Positions 9,393 to 18,431 of a stretch of 64,000 nt of DNA are shown one piece after another. Positions within the stretch are counted from its first letter, which is position 1. Each line of letters starts with the position of its first letter. Made by a program: the position numbers and the translations under genes. The notes under the pieces were generated by a model. The model did no database searches. It was not told the origin of the DNA and worked only from the letters and a program-made list of their open reading frames with translations. Origin of the DNA: Henriciella barbarensis (GTDB lineage Bacteria; Pseudomonadota; Alphaproteobacteria; Caulobacterales; Hyphomonadaceae); NCBI RefSeq assembly GCF_003576345.1, contig NZ_QWGB01000005.1, forward strand, positions 744,001 to 808,000. The letters are read 5' to 3'.

Positions 9393-10430
9393 TTAGGTTC
9401 GACCAGCCCTAACAGGTGAGGCCTTGAATGGGTTCCAGTTGCGGCGCTTTGGTCTCGCGCCTTCCCGCGGCCCTGCTGCGACAGCGGCACGTATGAAGGC
9501 CAGTTTGTCTCGAACGGCCGGCGCGATGACGAAGGGGTAGATGTCGAACAAGCCCATGGACCGGTTCACATGATTGAACGCGATACCAAGATTGGCACCG
9601 GCGCTGATGACGGCATCGCCGTCGCTTGTTCGGTAAGGGTCTGGCACGCTCGTGCTGGACTGACGAAGGCCCGTAGCGTTGGCGCTGTCGATCATATCGG
9701 TGAGGTGAACGAGGTGCGCGAAAGTCTCGGCCCAGTCTTCATGCGGATGGCTGGAGGCGTATTCCGTGATGTGATTGTCCTGCCACCCTTGCGGCGGCCC
9801 ATTATCGTAGTGCTGGGATAGCGCGGCCCCATAGTCGGCCCGCTCATCGCCGAACCGGTTGCGGAACGCGGTCGCGAAACGCTCATCCTCGACGAGCCGC
9901 TGAAAGACATAGTGGCCGAGTTCATGGCGGAAGTGACCTGTCAGCGTACGATAGCGCTCGCTCAGCTTCTCACGCCGCGCGACACGTTGGGCCGGGTCAG
10001 CCTCTGTCACATTGATTGTGATCAGGCCGTCAGCATGCCCCATAGTGACAGGCGCAGGCCCTGATGAGGTGACTTCGGACAGCAGGTGAAAGCGCGGCCA
10101 TGGCCCTTTGTCGCCAGCCTTGAGCCAGCCCCACTGCCCCAGATTGACCAACACCCAGCGCTTTGCCGCCTCTGTATCTGCCCAAAGTGGGACATTCTTG
10201 TTCACCATGGAGTCCGGGACGACTTCCGTCATGGCGCAGGCCCGGCAGAGAGAGCCCTGCCCGGATGCGGCCTTCCAGTTACAGCCTATCTGTTCGCGAT
10301 TGGCGCATGCAGCGTCCAGAACCTCGAACTTTTCAGCTTCCGGGTCGAAGGCGACCTGCGTGCCGCAACTGCAGGCACGATTATTGAAATAGAGAGTCCC
10401 TTTGCAGCGAGGGCACTTAAAAAGTTTCAT
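9393..10430 (-). CDS. Zinc-ribbon putative metallopeptidase (Peptidase_Mx type)
   Basis: A 345-residue protein starting MKLFKCPRCKGTLYF, a CxxC zinc ribbon whose second knuckle is CSCG. Further cysteines follow in the CANR and CRAC segments. The catalytic part has HELGH (in FRHELGHYVF) as a zincin-type motif, and a downstream HEDWAETFAH segment that may supply the third ligand. This matches the putative zinc-binding metallopeptidase family; its substrate is not known. Longer in-frame starts at 10466 and 10601 exist, but the zinc ribbon normally begins the protein, so 10430 is preferred although its ribosome site is weak. It is the first gene of a likely pair with the oxidoreductase. Confidence 0.75.
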   Translation of the reverse strand: MKLFKCPRCKGTLYFNNRACSCGTQVAFDPEAEKFEVLDAACANREQIGCNWKAASGQGSLCRACAMTEVVPDSMVNKNVPLWADTEAAKRWVLVNLGQWGWLKAGDKGPWPRFHLLSEVTSSGPAPVTMGHADGLITINVTEADPAQRVARREKLSERYRTLTGHFRHELGHYVFQRLVEDERFATAFRNRFGDERADYGAALSQHYDNGPPQGWQDNHITEYASSHPHEDWAETFAHLVHLTDMIDSANATGLRQSSTSVPDPYRTSDGDAVISAGANLGIAFNHVNRSMGLFDIYPFVIAPAVRDKLAFIRAAVAAGPREGARPKRRNWNPFKASPVRAGRT

Positions 10431-10534
10431 GTGAGGACATCCAGATTGGCAGGCATTGCCAGACATTGTAACGCCGGTACGAGCATCGGCGTTCCGCGCC
10501 GGGCAAGCGTAGAAGCGAGTATAGACAGTTGGGT

Positions 10535-11425
10535 ATGAGGGCGCTGCTCCCTGCCATTCTAGGCGGCGCAGCAATTCTTCTTTTCGTCGGGCCAGCCGCA
10601 TGGCTGCAGGCAGGCTATCTCAGCATGGCCCTTGGCGCAGCCTTGCCCGATATTCCCTTCGCATCGCGGCTTTCTGAACTCTCATCCATGCTGCACGTCC
10701 TGCCGGTTTTCGCTGGACTTGTTGCGCTGGCTTATCTCTGGCTTGTCATCATCCCGCTATTGACCTGCGCCATCAGGCACCCGTCAAGAGGGTTTGCCTT
10801 TCTCGCACTGACACTGGGCGTCAGCCTGCTTTGCCTGATTGCGGCGCCCTCTTTCATGATCGACCGGGCCCTGGAAGGCGACACGACGAACGCCATTTTA
10901 CTTGCCGCCTTCGCCTTCTTCGCCGCCGCGCTGAGCTTCTATCTCGTCGGTGAGAGCCCGTTCGTCTCCTTCGCCTATGTCAGCTGGGCCCTTATCGCGC
11001 TTTTCGCCGCGCTCCACCTGTCAGACAGGCTCTCTGAAGACCCATCATTGCAGGACACGTGGATGGCCGCCGCCCGACTTCACGCTGCAGGCGTCTCTAT
11101 CCTGCTATCGGCACTTGGTCTGCTGGAAAGCCGCGCTCTCGCGCTTGGCGCGAGAGGCTCCGGCATACTCAGTGCCTTGCTCGCCATCAGCATCTGCATC
11201 GCGGCTGCCGTGATGGTCATCTACCAGTATCAGCTCGGTATGGCCGGCCTGGCACCAGAAACCATTCCACGCTTTGCAGAACAACAGAGCGCGTTGATGC
11301 GCAGCTCGATCGCGGCCCTGGTCTTGCTTGCCGGTCTGGTGATCGCGATTTTGCGCCACGCCATTCTGACACGACATGGCCGCCAGACGGCGCTTGCGCC
11401 GGAAGATCAGCCGAGCACGTCGTAG
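10535..11425 (+). CDS. Hypothetical multi-pass membrane protein
   Basis: Not recognised. The 296-residue product is very hydrophobic, with about seven or eight predicted membrane helices spaced along its length (roughly residues 5-25, 50-73, 80-105, 115-135, 138-160, 175-195, 200-222 and 245-268) and a short polar C-terminal tail. A TTG at 10529 two codons upstream is an alternative start. Its last 19 bases overlap the 3' end of aguB, which is read in the opposite direction. No catalytic or transport motif was seen. Confidence 0.6.
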   Translation: MRALLPAILGGAAILLFVGPAAWLQAGYLSMALGAALPDIPFASRLSELSSMLHVLPVFAGLVALAYLWLVIIPLLTCAIRHPSRGFAFLALTLGVSLLCLIAAPSFMIDRALEGDTTNAILLAAFAFFAAALSFYLVGESPFVSFAYVSWALIALFAALHLSDRLSEDPSLQDTWMAAARLHAAGVSILLSALGLLESRALALGARGSGILSALLAISICIAAAVMVIYQYQLGMAGLAPETIPRFAEQQSALMRSSIAALVLLAGLVIAILRHAILTRHGRQTALAPEDQPSTS

Positions 11426-12249
11426 AACTCGGTCCGGCGGTCGCGGAAGAAGCCCCAGGCAGCGCGGTGGCGGTCGAGGAAATCGAGGTCGAACTCAGCC
11501 ATGATCACGCCTTCCTCATTGCGCCCCAGCTCGTCGACAATCTCGCCAGCATGGTCTGCAATGAAGCTGGTGCCATAGAAGATCTGGCCTTCTTCATCAC
11601 CGGTCCGGTTCGCCGCAACAACCGGAATGACGTTTGAAACCGCATGCCCCTGCATGGCGCGGCGCCAGCGCGCGGCAGTGTCGAGGCTATCATCATGCGG
11701 CTCAGAACCGATCGCCGTCGGATAGAAGAGGACATCAGCCCCCATCAGCGCCATGGCGCGGGCAGCTTCCGGGAACCACTGGTCCCAGCAGATACCGACG
11801 CCAATACGCCCCTTCATCGTATCCCAGACGCGGAAGCCGGTATTGCCGGGGCGGAAGTAGAACTTCTCCATGTATCCCGGCCCGTCCGGGATATGGGACT
11901 TGCGATAGACGCCCAGCGGCGTGCCATCAGCATCAATGATGACAATGGAATTGTAATACTCCGGCCCGTCCTTCTCATAGATCGAGACCGGGATGACGAC
12001 GCCAAGTTCCTTGGCGAGCTCTGCGAGCTGCTCCACCGCCGGATGTTCCGCCCATGGGTAGGCGGTAGCGAAGAACTTCTCGTCCTGCACCTTGCAGAAA
12101 TAATGATCGCAGAAGAGCTCTGAAGGCAGGATGATCTCTGCGCCCTTGGCAGCAGCGTCCCGCACCAGCTCTTTCACCTTGTCGATATTGGTCTGCATGT
12201 CCTTGCTGAACGAGGCCTGTAAGGCCGCGACTTTCACCGTTCGGCTCAT
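11407..12249 (-). CDS. aguB: N-carbamoylputrescine amidase
   Basis: Hydrolyses N-carbamoylputrescine to putrescine, CO2 and ammonia, the last step of the agmatine route to polyamines. The 280-residue nitrilase-fold enzyme has the full catalytic set: Glu44 (LPSELF), Lys117 (YRKSHIP) and Cys154 (GICWDQWFPE). The length is normal for the family. Its ATG at 12249 overlaps the stop of aguA by four bases, so the two enzymes of the pathway are translationally coupled. Confidence 0.95.
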   Translation of the reverse strand: MSRTVKVAALQASFSKDMQTNIDKVKELVRDAAAKGAEIILPSELFCDHYFCKVQDEKFFATAYPWAEHPAVEQLAELAKELGVVIPVSIYEKDGPEYYNSIVIIDADGTPLGVYRKSHIPDGPGYMEKFYFRPGNTGFRVWDTMKGRIGVGICWDQWFPEAARAMALMGADVLFYPTAIGSEPHDDSLDTAARWRRAMQGHAVSNVIPVVAANRTGDEEGQIFYGTSFIADHAGEIVDELGRNEEGVIMAEFDLDFLDRHRAAWGFFRDRRTEFYDVLG

Positions 12250-13253
12250 GTCGGAAGACCTCCGTCTGTTTGGGGGACCTGCTGGGTCATGCAGTGAAAA
12301 CTTCCGCCGCCCGACAGGATATGGCGCGATGGCAGGGCGATGACTTCATGTTCTGGCATCAGCGCCTGCAGCTCTGTTTCAGCGAGCTTTGCGTGCTCAT
12401 CCTCATAGACAGGCAAGATCACCCGGCCATTGGAAATGAGAAAGTTCATGTGGCTCGCGGGCATGATCTCTCCATCCTCGTCCAGGATCCGCCCCGGCGA
12501 CGGAATGGTCGACACCTGAAGCTCTGCGGCGCGCAGCGTGTCCTCAATCTCGCGCAGGACGTCGGCGTTCGGGTCATCCGTGCCCGATGGCGTCTGGCAG
12601 ACGACATGGCCGGGCGCGATGAAGCGGGCAATATTGTCCACATGGCCGTCGGTATGGTCACCCAACAGGCCGTCGCCCAGCCAGACGATACGCTCTGCAT
12701 TGAAGGCGAGCTTCAAATTCTCTTCAGCCTTCTCCTGGGTCCAGCCAGGATTACGGTTCGGGTTCAGCACGCACTGCCGCGTTGTAATCAGCACGCCCGC
12801 GCCATCCTGCTCGACGGCCCCGCCCTCCAGAACGAAAGGCAGGCGCTTCAGCGGATGGCCTTCAAGCCGGGCAATCGCAGCCGCCGTCTCGCTGTCACCT
12901 TCAAGCTCATACTTGCCGCCCCAGCCATTGAACTCAAAACCGAGCCCTTCGAGGCGGTTGAGGTATTTCACGAAGACGGGGCCGATATCGCGCAGCCAGA
13001 TGTCCCCCATCGGCGCATCGAACATCTCGGCTTTCCCGCCAACCAGGTCTGCCGCCTCCGCGCGGGACGCCGGGTCGCCAATCACGAGCTTCACGCGCAC
13101 GACAGGTGCCAGCGCTGCGACCAGCGCGGCAATCTCCCGCTGTGCGCCCTCATAATCTTCGGCCCAAGCATCCTTCAGATGTGGCCAGCCCGCCCATATC
13201 GCAGACTGGGGCGCCCATTCGGCCGGGGTGAAAGCAATCGTCGTGTCGGTCAT
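12246..13253 (-). CDS. aguA: Agmatine deiminase
   Basis: Converts agmatine to N-carbamoylputrescine and ammonia. The 335-residue protein starts MTDTTIAFTPAEWAPQSA, the usual beginning for this family. It contains FEGG-like (LEGGAVEQDG) and DHTDGHVDN motifs and the catalytic Cys in SGGGSFHCMTQQ near the C-terminus. The frame is open further upstream to 13586, but that stretch overlaps the TonB receptor gene and has no family similarity, so 13253 is the start. It forms an operon with aguB. Confidence 0.95.
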   Translation of the reverse strand: MTDTTIAFTPAEWAPQSAIWAGWPHLKDAWAEDYEGAQREIAALVAALAPVVRVKLVIGDPASRAEAADLVGGKAEMFDAPMGDIWLRDIGPVFVKYLNRLEGLGFEFNGWGGKYELEGDSETAAAIARLEGHPLKRLPFVLEGGAVEQDGAGVLITTRQCVLNPNRNPGWTQEKAEENLKLAFNAERIVWLGDGLLGDHTDGHVDNIARFIAPGHVVCQTPSGTDDPNADVLREIEDTLRAAELQVSTIPSPGRILDEDGEIMPASHMNFLISNGRVILPVYEDEHAKLAETELQALMPEHEVIALPSRHILSGGGSFHCMTQQVPQTDGGLPT

Positions 13254-13282
13254 GGGCCGCGATTTGCCACAGCTTGCGCCAA

Positions 13283-13312
13283 AGAAAAAGGGCGGCCCGC
13301 ATGGAGCCGCCC
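13283..13312 (-). terminator. Intrinsic terminator of the TonB receptor gene
   Basis: On the minus strand a GGGCGGC/GCCGCCC stem (13306-13312 and 13290-13296) with a 9-base loop is followed by TTTTTCTTT. It lies just after the receptor stop and separates it from aguA. Confidence 0.85.
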
Positions 13313-13339
13313 TCTTCAATTGTAATCGTTTCGGAGCGC

Positions 13340-16300
13340 TTAGAATTCGTAGCGCAGGCCGAAGCGGATTTCGTAGCGCGAAGCGTCGCCGATACGGCTC
13401 TCGCAACGCTCGGTCGGCTGACCGGAGACATCGACGGTGCACTGGGCCGGGAAGCCGCGCTGACGCAGGACGCCCCATTCGTCGTTGAGCAGGTTGGTGA
13501 AGTTGTCGATGACAACAAAACCGGATGCGACGTGGTCGTTGAAGAGTGCGAACTCTTGCTCGACCTTGATGTCGACCTTGCCCCACCAGGAACCATCCTC
13601 GCCGTTACGCTCTTGGCCAGCCGCAAGGAACGGATTGCCTTCGAGGAACGGGTCGAAACGGGTGAAGCTGTTCGGGTCCTCATTGATTGTCAGAGAGTAA
13701 GGAAGGCCGGAATTGGCCTGACCGAACGCCGAGAAGCGCGTGATGTTGTCGCCGAAGAAGGCATGCTCATAGTTCACGAGAGCCGTGAAGCGGTGCTCGA
13801 TATTGTAGTCCGAGCGAGCTGCCGAAACATCCTGCGGGTCGCCGAATGCGCGGTTGTTGTAGTTCGAAAACGCAACCGACGACGTCATCGGGTGAACATC
13901 CTCGGAGTCGGAGTAGGCGTAGCCGAACGACCAGTCGAGACCGAAGTCATACTCTTTCGCGATGGAACCGGAAAGAAGCAGCGACCTAGGCGAGGATTCG
14001 GAGTTGGTCAGCACGAAGGCTCTCTCGCGAACGCTTGCATAGGTCGGGTACTGACGGCCATCCGGGCCAGTGGTGAAGCCGGTTTGATCCAGGTCGCCGC
14101 GGATCCAGACTGCGCGCTCTTCGCCTTGGGTGAAGAGGATGTCGCCAGAGACAACATACTCACCGCCGAGGGCTGGAACGTTCAGATACTTGGTCGCGCC
14201 GAAAGCCCACTTCCACTCGTAAGGGATTTCGAAGTTAGGATCGAGGTAGTTGATCTCGAAGTTCGAACCCTGACCAGTGGCGACAGCGTCTGCCATGGCT
14301 TGTGGCACACAGTAACCTGGGCCGGTTGGAACGCCAGCTTCACACATGGTGTAAGGGATGGTGAAGATGGACGGGCCACCGTTCTGCTCCAGACCGAATG
14401 CATCGCCGTCTGCACCGAACTGGAGAACATTGTTCGCCGAGTAGGTGTTGGACAGCCAGACGTTCGGGTTACCGCCGGAATAGATGCCAACGCCGCCGCG
14501 AAGGTCGAGCGTCTCATCAACATCAAAGGTGAAGCCGAGACGTGGCTGCAGGAGGCCTTTGCCATCGAGGTTCTGGTCGTTCTTGAAACCGTAGCTCGTA
14601 AAGAAGTCGAGGTTGGTTTCAGGACGATCGTCGGTCGCGTACCAGTCGTAGCGAAGACCGCCGGTCAGGACCAGGCCGTTACCGAAGTCGTACTCGTCCT
14701 GTGCATACAGAGTGTGGACTTCGTAGCCCCAGTCAGCAGCCGCATCTTCCGGGTTACCGGATGGCGCGTTGTTGTAGTTGATGTTGTCGGCAAAACCGGC
14801 ACGGAAGTTCTCGATCGCTGGGTCGAACGCGGTCGGCAGGGTGCCGGCATCGGCAGCGCCGCTGCGTCCATCGAAGTCGATCTCGGTTTCGGTGTGCTGG
14901 ACGAACAGGTTGAACACGTCGAGTGCTTCCTGCTCATAGCCGAATGAGAAATTGTGGTTGCCGAGGGTGTAGAAACCTTTGAGCGCGAGGGTCAGGGTTT
15001 CGTAGTTCAGCTCGTTCGACTGACGCGAGTCATCGCCGCCGATATAGACGTCGACATCGTCGGTCTCGATCGTGATTTCACCGAAATCGGTGCCGCCGAG
15101 CGAGTTCTGACGAGCTTGAAGCTCGGAGTAGCCGACGCGGATCTCGGTCGAGAAGTTCGGCGTCCAGTCAGAGTAAAGCGAACCAACATAAGCTTCGAGC
15201 TCCGAGCCACGCTCGTAGAGGTGGTTGGAGAATTCGAGCTCGGAAAGGTCACCATCGGAAGGAACGATGTTGAAACCGTCATTCCAGTTATAGGTGAACG
15301 ATGCGCGGTGGTTCTGGTTGATGTTCCAGTCCAGCTTGACGAGGATCTTCTCGTCTTCGTTGTCGAAGCTGGATGGGATCTCGCCTGGATCGTAGCCGTA
15401 GATGTTCTGGGCGATCGCGCGGATCTCGTCGATTTCTGCTTGCGTGATCTGGACTTCGTTGACAGCGCCAGAGCCGATCGGGCCACGGTCGAAGAGGTTC
15501 ACACCTTCGAGCTTCTCGTAAGCTGCGAAGAAGAAGAGACGATCCTGAAGGATCGGGCCGCCGATGCCGAAACCGTAGCGGTATTCGTCATACTCACCGG
15601 TGGTGATGTCGTCGCCTTCGAGGCTGTCGCCGCGCAGACCGTCATTGGTGTAGTCGCCGAACGCGTAGCCGTGGAAGTCGTTGCTACCGGACTTGGTCAC
15701 GGCGTTGATGTTACAGGCGGAGAAGCCGCCATACTGAACATCAAATGGTGCCAGTTCGATGGAGACCTGATCGATCGCATCGTAGGAGAACGGGATACGC
15801 TCGGTTGGGTAACCGTTCGAGTTCAGGCCGAAATTGTCGTTCAGGCGAACGCCGTCAACGGTAAGCGAGTTGAAGCGGGAGTTCTTGCCGCCACACTGAA
15901 CGCCATTGATGTCGCCGCGGGACTCATCGACGTAAACGCGCGGATCGAGGCGCAGGATGTCGGTGATGTTACGGTTGATCGCTGGAGCGTTGTTCAGGAC
16001 TTCCGTGCCGAAGGTGGCCGAAGGACCGATCGCGACTTGCGCGAGGTTAGCGCTGGACGCGGTCACAACGACCGTGTCCATCGTGCGGTTACCTTCGTCG
16101 AGGGTGAAGTTCACTTCAGCCTGGTCGCCGAGCGAAAGAGAGACGTTCTCGACAGCGCGGCCCTGGAAGTCGGTCGCGAGGATCTCGACAGTGTAGGACT
16201 GGCCAACCGGCAGGTTGCGCAGAACATACGCGCCCGTGCTGGTCGTCGAGGTCGTGCGGACAAGACCCGTTTCAGGATCGCGAACGATCACGTCGGCGCC

Positions 16301-16438
16301 AACGATCGGCGAGCCCGATGCGTCGGTGACTTGGCCGCGGACGCCAGACGTTGTCACCTGCGCTTCGGCAGGTGCGACAATCGCCGCGGTGAAAAGTGTA
16401 GCCGCTGCCACACCTGACATTAGTTTCCAGTTGGACAT
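13340..16438 (-). CDS. Oar-type TonB-dependent outer-membrane receptor
   Basis: A 1032-residue outer-membrane protein. It starts with a cleavable signal (processing after APAEA near residue 26). A carboxypeptidase-regulatory-like beta domain follows at about 30-115 (VRGQVTDASGSPIVGADV), then a plug at about 125-235 with NRNITDILRLDPRVYVDES, and a long beta-barrel ending in Phe (RYEIRFGLRYEF), the typical outer-membrane signature. Such Oar/CirA-like receptors import bulky substrates with TonB energy or act in adhesion. The cargo is unknown and no linked transporter genes are present. GAGGGG precedes the ATG. Confidence 0.9.
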   Translation of the reverse strand: MSNWKLMSGVAAATLFTAAIVAPAEAQVTTSGVRGQVTDASGSPIVGADVIVRDPETGLVRTTSTTSTGAYVLRNLPVGQSYTVEILATDFQGRAVENVSLSLGDQAEVNFTLDEGNRTMDTVVVTASSANLAQVAIGPSATFGTEVLNNAPAINRNITDILRLDPRVYVDESRGDINGVQCGGKNSRFNSLTVDGVRLNDNFGLNSNGYPTERIPFSYDAIDQVSIELAPFDVQYGGFSACNINAVTKSGSNDFHGYAFGDYTNDGLRGDSLEGDDITTGEYDEYRYGFGIGGPILQDRLFFFAAYEKLEGVNLFDRGPIGSGAVNEVQITQAEIDEIRAIAQNIYGYDPGEIPSSFDNEDEKILVKLDWNINQNHRASFTYNWNDGFNIVPSDGDLSELEFSNHLYERGSELEAYVGSLYSDWTPNFSTEIRVGYSELQARQNSLGGTDFGEITIETDDVDVYIGGDDSRQSNELNYETLTLALKGFYTLGNHNFSFGYEQEALDVFNLFVQHTETEIDFDGRSGAADAGTLPTAFDPAIENFRAGFADNINYNNAPSGNPEDAAADWGYEVHTLYAQDEYDFGNGLVLTGGLRYDWYATDDRPETNLDFFTSYGFKNDQNLDGKGLLQPRLGFTFDVDETLDLRGGVGIYSGGNPNVWLSNTYSANNVLQFGADGDAFGLEQNGGPSIFTIPYTMCEAGVPTGPGYCVPQAMADAVATGQGSNFEINYLDPNFEIPYEWKWAFGATKYLNVPALGGEYVVSGDILFTQGEERAVWIRGDLDQTGFTTGPDGRQYPTYASVRERAFVLTNSESSPRSLLLSGSIAKEYDFGLDWSFGYAYSDSEDVHPMTSSVAFSNYNNRAFGDPQDVSAARSDYNIEHRFTALVNYEHAFFGDNITRFSAFGQANSGLPYSLTINEDPNSFTRFDPFLEGNPFLAAGQERNGEDGSWWGKVDIKVEQEFALFNDHVASGFVVIDNFTNLLNDEWGVLRQRGFPAQCTVDVSGQPTERCESRIGDASRYEIRFGLRYEF

Positions 16439-16660
16439 TGAAGAAACCCCTCTTCAGTTGCTCGGTTTGACCAAATTCCACCGAGGGAACGGGATCAAAG
16501 CTCAATTGCCCGCGCCTCTATTCCTGCTATGTAAACCTTTCGTGACAGTCCACGGACTCTGCTGTGCGCTGCAACATTCCGTTTCGGAAGCGTGCAAAAA
16601 AGACACACATCATCTCCGGCGCTGGCCTTGGCGCTAACTCCGCGTTAGCAGCAGTTCCAG

Positions 16661-18382
16661 ATGACCCATATCGACGCGCACCAGATTGACTATGCCAGAC
16701 GCACTGTCCTGATTTTAATAGGGCTTCTCGGCATACGCATGCTGAGTGTGCTTCTGACCCCGCTGGAACTCTATGCGGATGAAGCCCAATACTGGCGCTG
16801 GGGACAGACGCTGGACTGGGGTTATTACTCCAAACCACCGCTGGTCGCGTGGACCATCCATTCCAGCACCGCCATCTTCGGAGATTTTGCCTGGGCAGTG
16901 AGGTTGCCGGCAGCCTTCCTTCATACGATTGCGGCCTGGTGCATCTTTCTGCTGGGGCGCCGCATGGCGGGGCCGCGAACGGGTTTCATGGCCGGGGTCG
17001 GCTATGCGCTTATGCCAGCGGTCTGGCTCTCGTCTTTCGTTCTGTCGACTGATGGCGTCCTGATGCCGATCTGGGCCTGCGCCCTCTATCTCCTCTGGCG
17101 TGTGCGCGAAGGCGAAGCTGGCTGGGCGGGCTTTATCGGCCTCGGCCTCGCGGTCGGCGCAGGCTTCCTTGCCAAATATGCGATGATCTATTTCGCGATC
17201 GGCATTGCGCTGACTGCGGTTTTCGATGCGCCGACCCGCCGCGGTCTCTTATCGGTCAAAGGACTGGGCGCGCTGGCAGCCACTCTCGCCGTGATCTCAC
17301 CTCATCTGGTCTGGAATGCGGCCAATGACTTCGCGACTGTTAGCCATACGGTTGATAACGCAAATCTTGGCGGCGACCTCCTCAACCCTGAAAACGCCCT
17401 GAAATTCCTCGCAGACCAGATGGGCGTCTTCGGACCGGTCAGCTTCCTCGGCCTGATCGCAGCGCTGTTCTTCCTGCGCGCCAGCAGACGGCCAGAAACA
17501 GGGCGGCAGGAATTGTGGCTCGGCGCCTTCATCGTCCCGGTCCTGACAATCATCCTCTTTCAGTCGGTTCTGTCTCGCGCCCACGCGAACTGGGCGGCGA
17601 CGGCTTATCCTGCCGCCTCTATCCTGATCGCCATCTTTTTTATCCGCGCCCGCGCCAATCGCTGGCTCTGGTGGGCCATCGCCGCCTTATCTGCGGTCGG
17701 CTTCCTGCTAGCGCCAGACTTTACCCTGACGGCGCGGCTCGGCGTCGGTCTTGCCGTTGCTGCCGGCATTGTCGGCTTCGCCTTTTTCTTCCGCTTCCGA
17801 CCGGAAGGGCTCTTCTGGGCAGGCCTCACCCTCCACGGCGTGCTCGGCCTCGTGATGATGATTGCCCTCATCCTCCCCAACGTGATTTCCGGTCCGCTTG
17901 ATCTCGACAATGCACTCAAGCGCACGCGGGGCTGGGATGCCCTTTCTGACCAGCTTGTCGCTTTCACTGATGCGAACGGCACGCCAAGCGCGCTCGTCAC
18001 AGATGAACGGGAAGTCTGGCACGGCCTCGACTTTTACCTTCGTGGCCGGGTCGATGCGCCGCTCATCCTGTGGCGCTATAATGAAGGCGCTCACAGTTTC
18101 GCGGAGCAACAGCCCCTCACCGCCGCCATTGATGGCGATGTCCTCATCGCCAGCTACCGCCCGAACCGCCGGCCCGCCATCGCCGCCGACTTTCAGACTT
18201 TCGAACGGGTTGGCGCTGTCAGCGTTGACCTCGGTGAGCGTTCCAATGGCTGCCCGATCCAGAGAGAGCTTGTGCTCTACCGCGCCTCGGGCTTTGATCC
18301 CCTGCCACGCTCAGGTGACTGGGTGGAACGGTTTGAGGACGAAACCATGGATGCGCCGCCGCCTTGTCCCGCGCAGAATTAA
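16661..18382 (+). CDS. GT39-family membrane glycosyltransferase
   Basis: A 573-residue polytopic membrane protein of the dolichyl-phosphate-mannose or ArnT-like fold. After the first helix, the loop LELYADEAQYWRWGQTLDWGYYSKPPL contains the catalytic Asp-Glu pair and the YYSKPPLVAW stretch typical of lipid-linked sugar transferases. About ten hydrophobic helices follow, then a soluble C-terminal domain (from about residue 430). It probably moves a sugar from a polyprenyl phosphate carrier to an envelope glycan or lipid. The sugar is unknown. It stands 49 bases before the helicase gene. Confidence 0.82.
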   Translation: MTHIDAHQIDYARRTVLILIGLLGIRMLSVLLTPLELYADEAQYWRWGQTLDWGYYSKPPLVAWTIHSSTAIFGDFAWAVRLPAAFLHTIAAWCIFLLGRRMAGPRTGFMAGVGYALMPAVWLSSFVLSTDGVLMPIWACALYLLWRVREGEAGWAGFIGLGLAVGAGFLAKYAMIYFAIGIALTAVFDAPTRRGLLSVKGLGALAATLAVISPHLVWNAANDFATVSHTVDNANLGGDLLNPENALKFLADQMGVFGPVSFLGLIAALFFLRASRRPETGRQELWLGAFIVPVLTIILFQSVLSRAHANWAATAYPAASILIAIFFIRARANRWLWWAIAALSAVGFLLAPDFTLTARLGVGLAVAAGIVGFAFFFRFRPEGLFWAGLTLHGVLGLVMMIALILPNVISGPLDLDNALKRTRGWDALSDQLVAFTDANGTPSALVTDEREVWHGLDFYLRGRVDAPLILWRYNEGAHSFAEQQPLTAAIDGDVLIASYRPNRRPAIAADFQTFERVGAVSVDLGERSNGCPIQRELVLYRASGFDPLPRSGDWVERFEDETMDAPPPCPAQN

Positions 18383-18431
18383 GCGCACCTTCGCTTGAAC
18401 CCTCTCTCCCTTTTCTGGCAGTTGCACTGAC

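Noticed and set aside
13254-13586. N-terminal extension of the agmatine deiminase
   Set aside because: It overlaps the receptor's 3' end and terminator and lacks family similarity; the family start MTDTT is at 13253.
13274-14947. Long open frame (557 codons) antisense to the TonB receptor
   Set aside because: It mirrors the codon bias of the receptor on the other strand. The protein has no family features and no ribosome site, while the receptor frame is certain.
14954-16417. Second long antisense frame (487 codons) over the TonB receptor
   Set aside because: Same reason: a by-product of codon bias in the receptor gene, with Val/Asp/Glu-rich low-information sequence.
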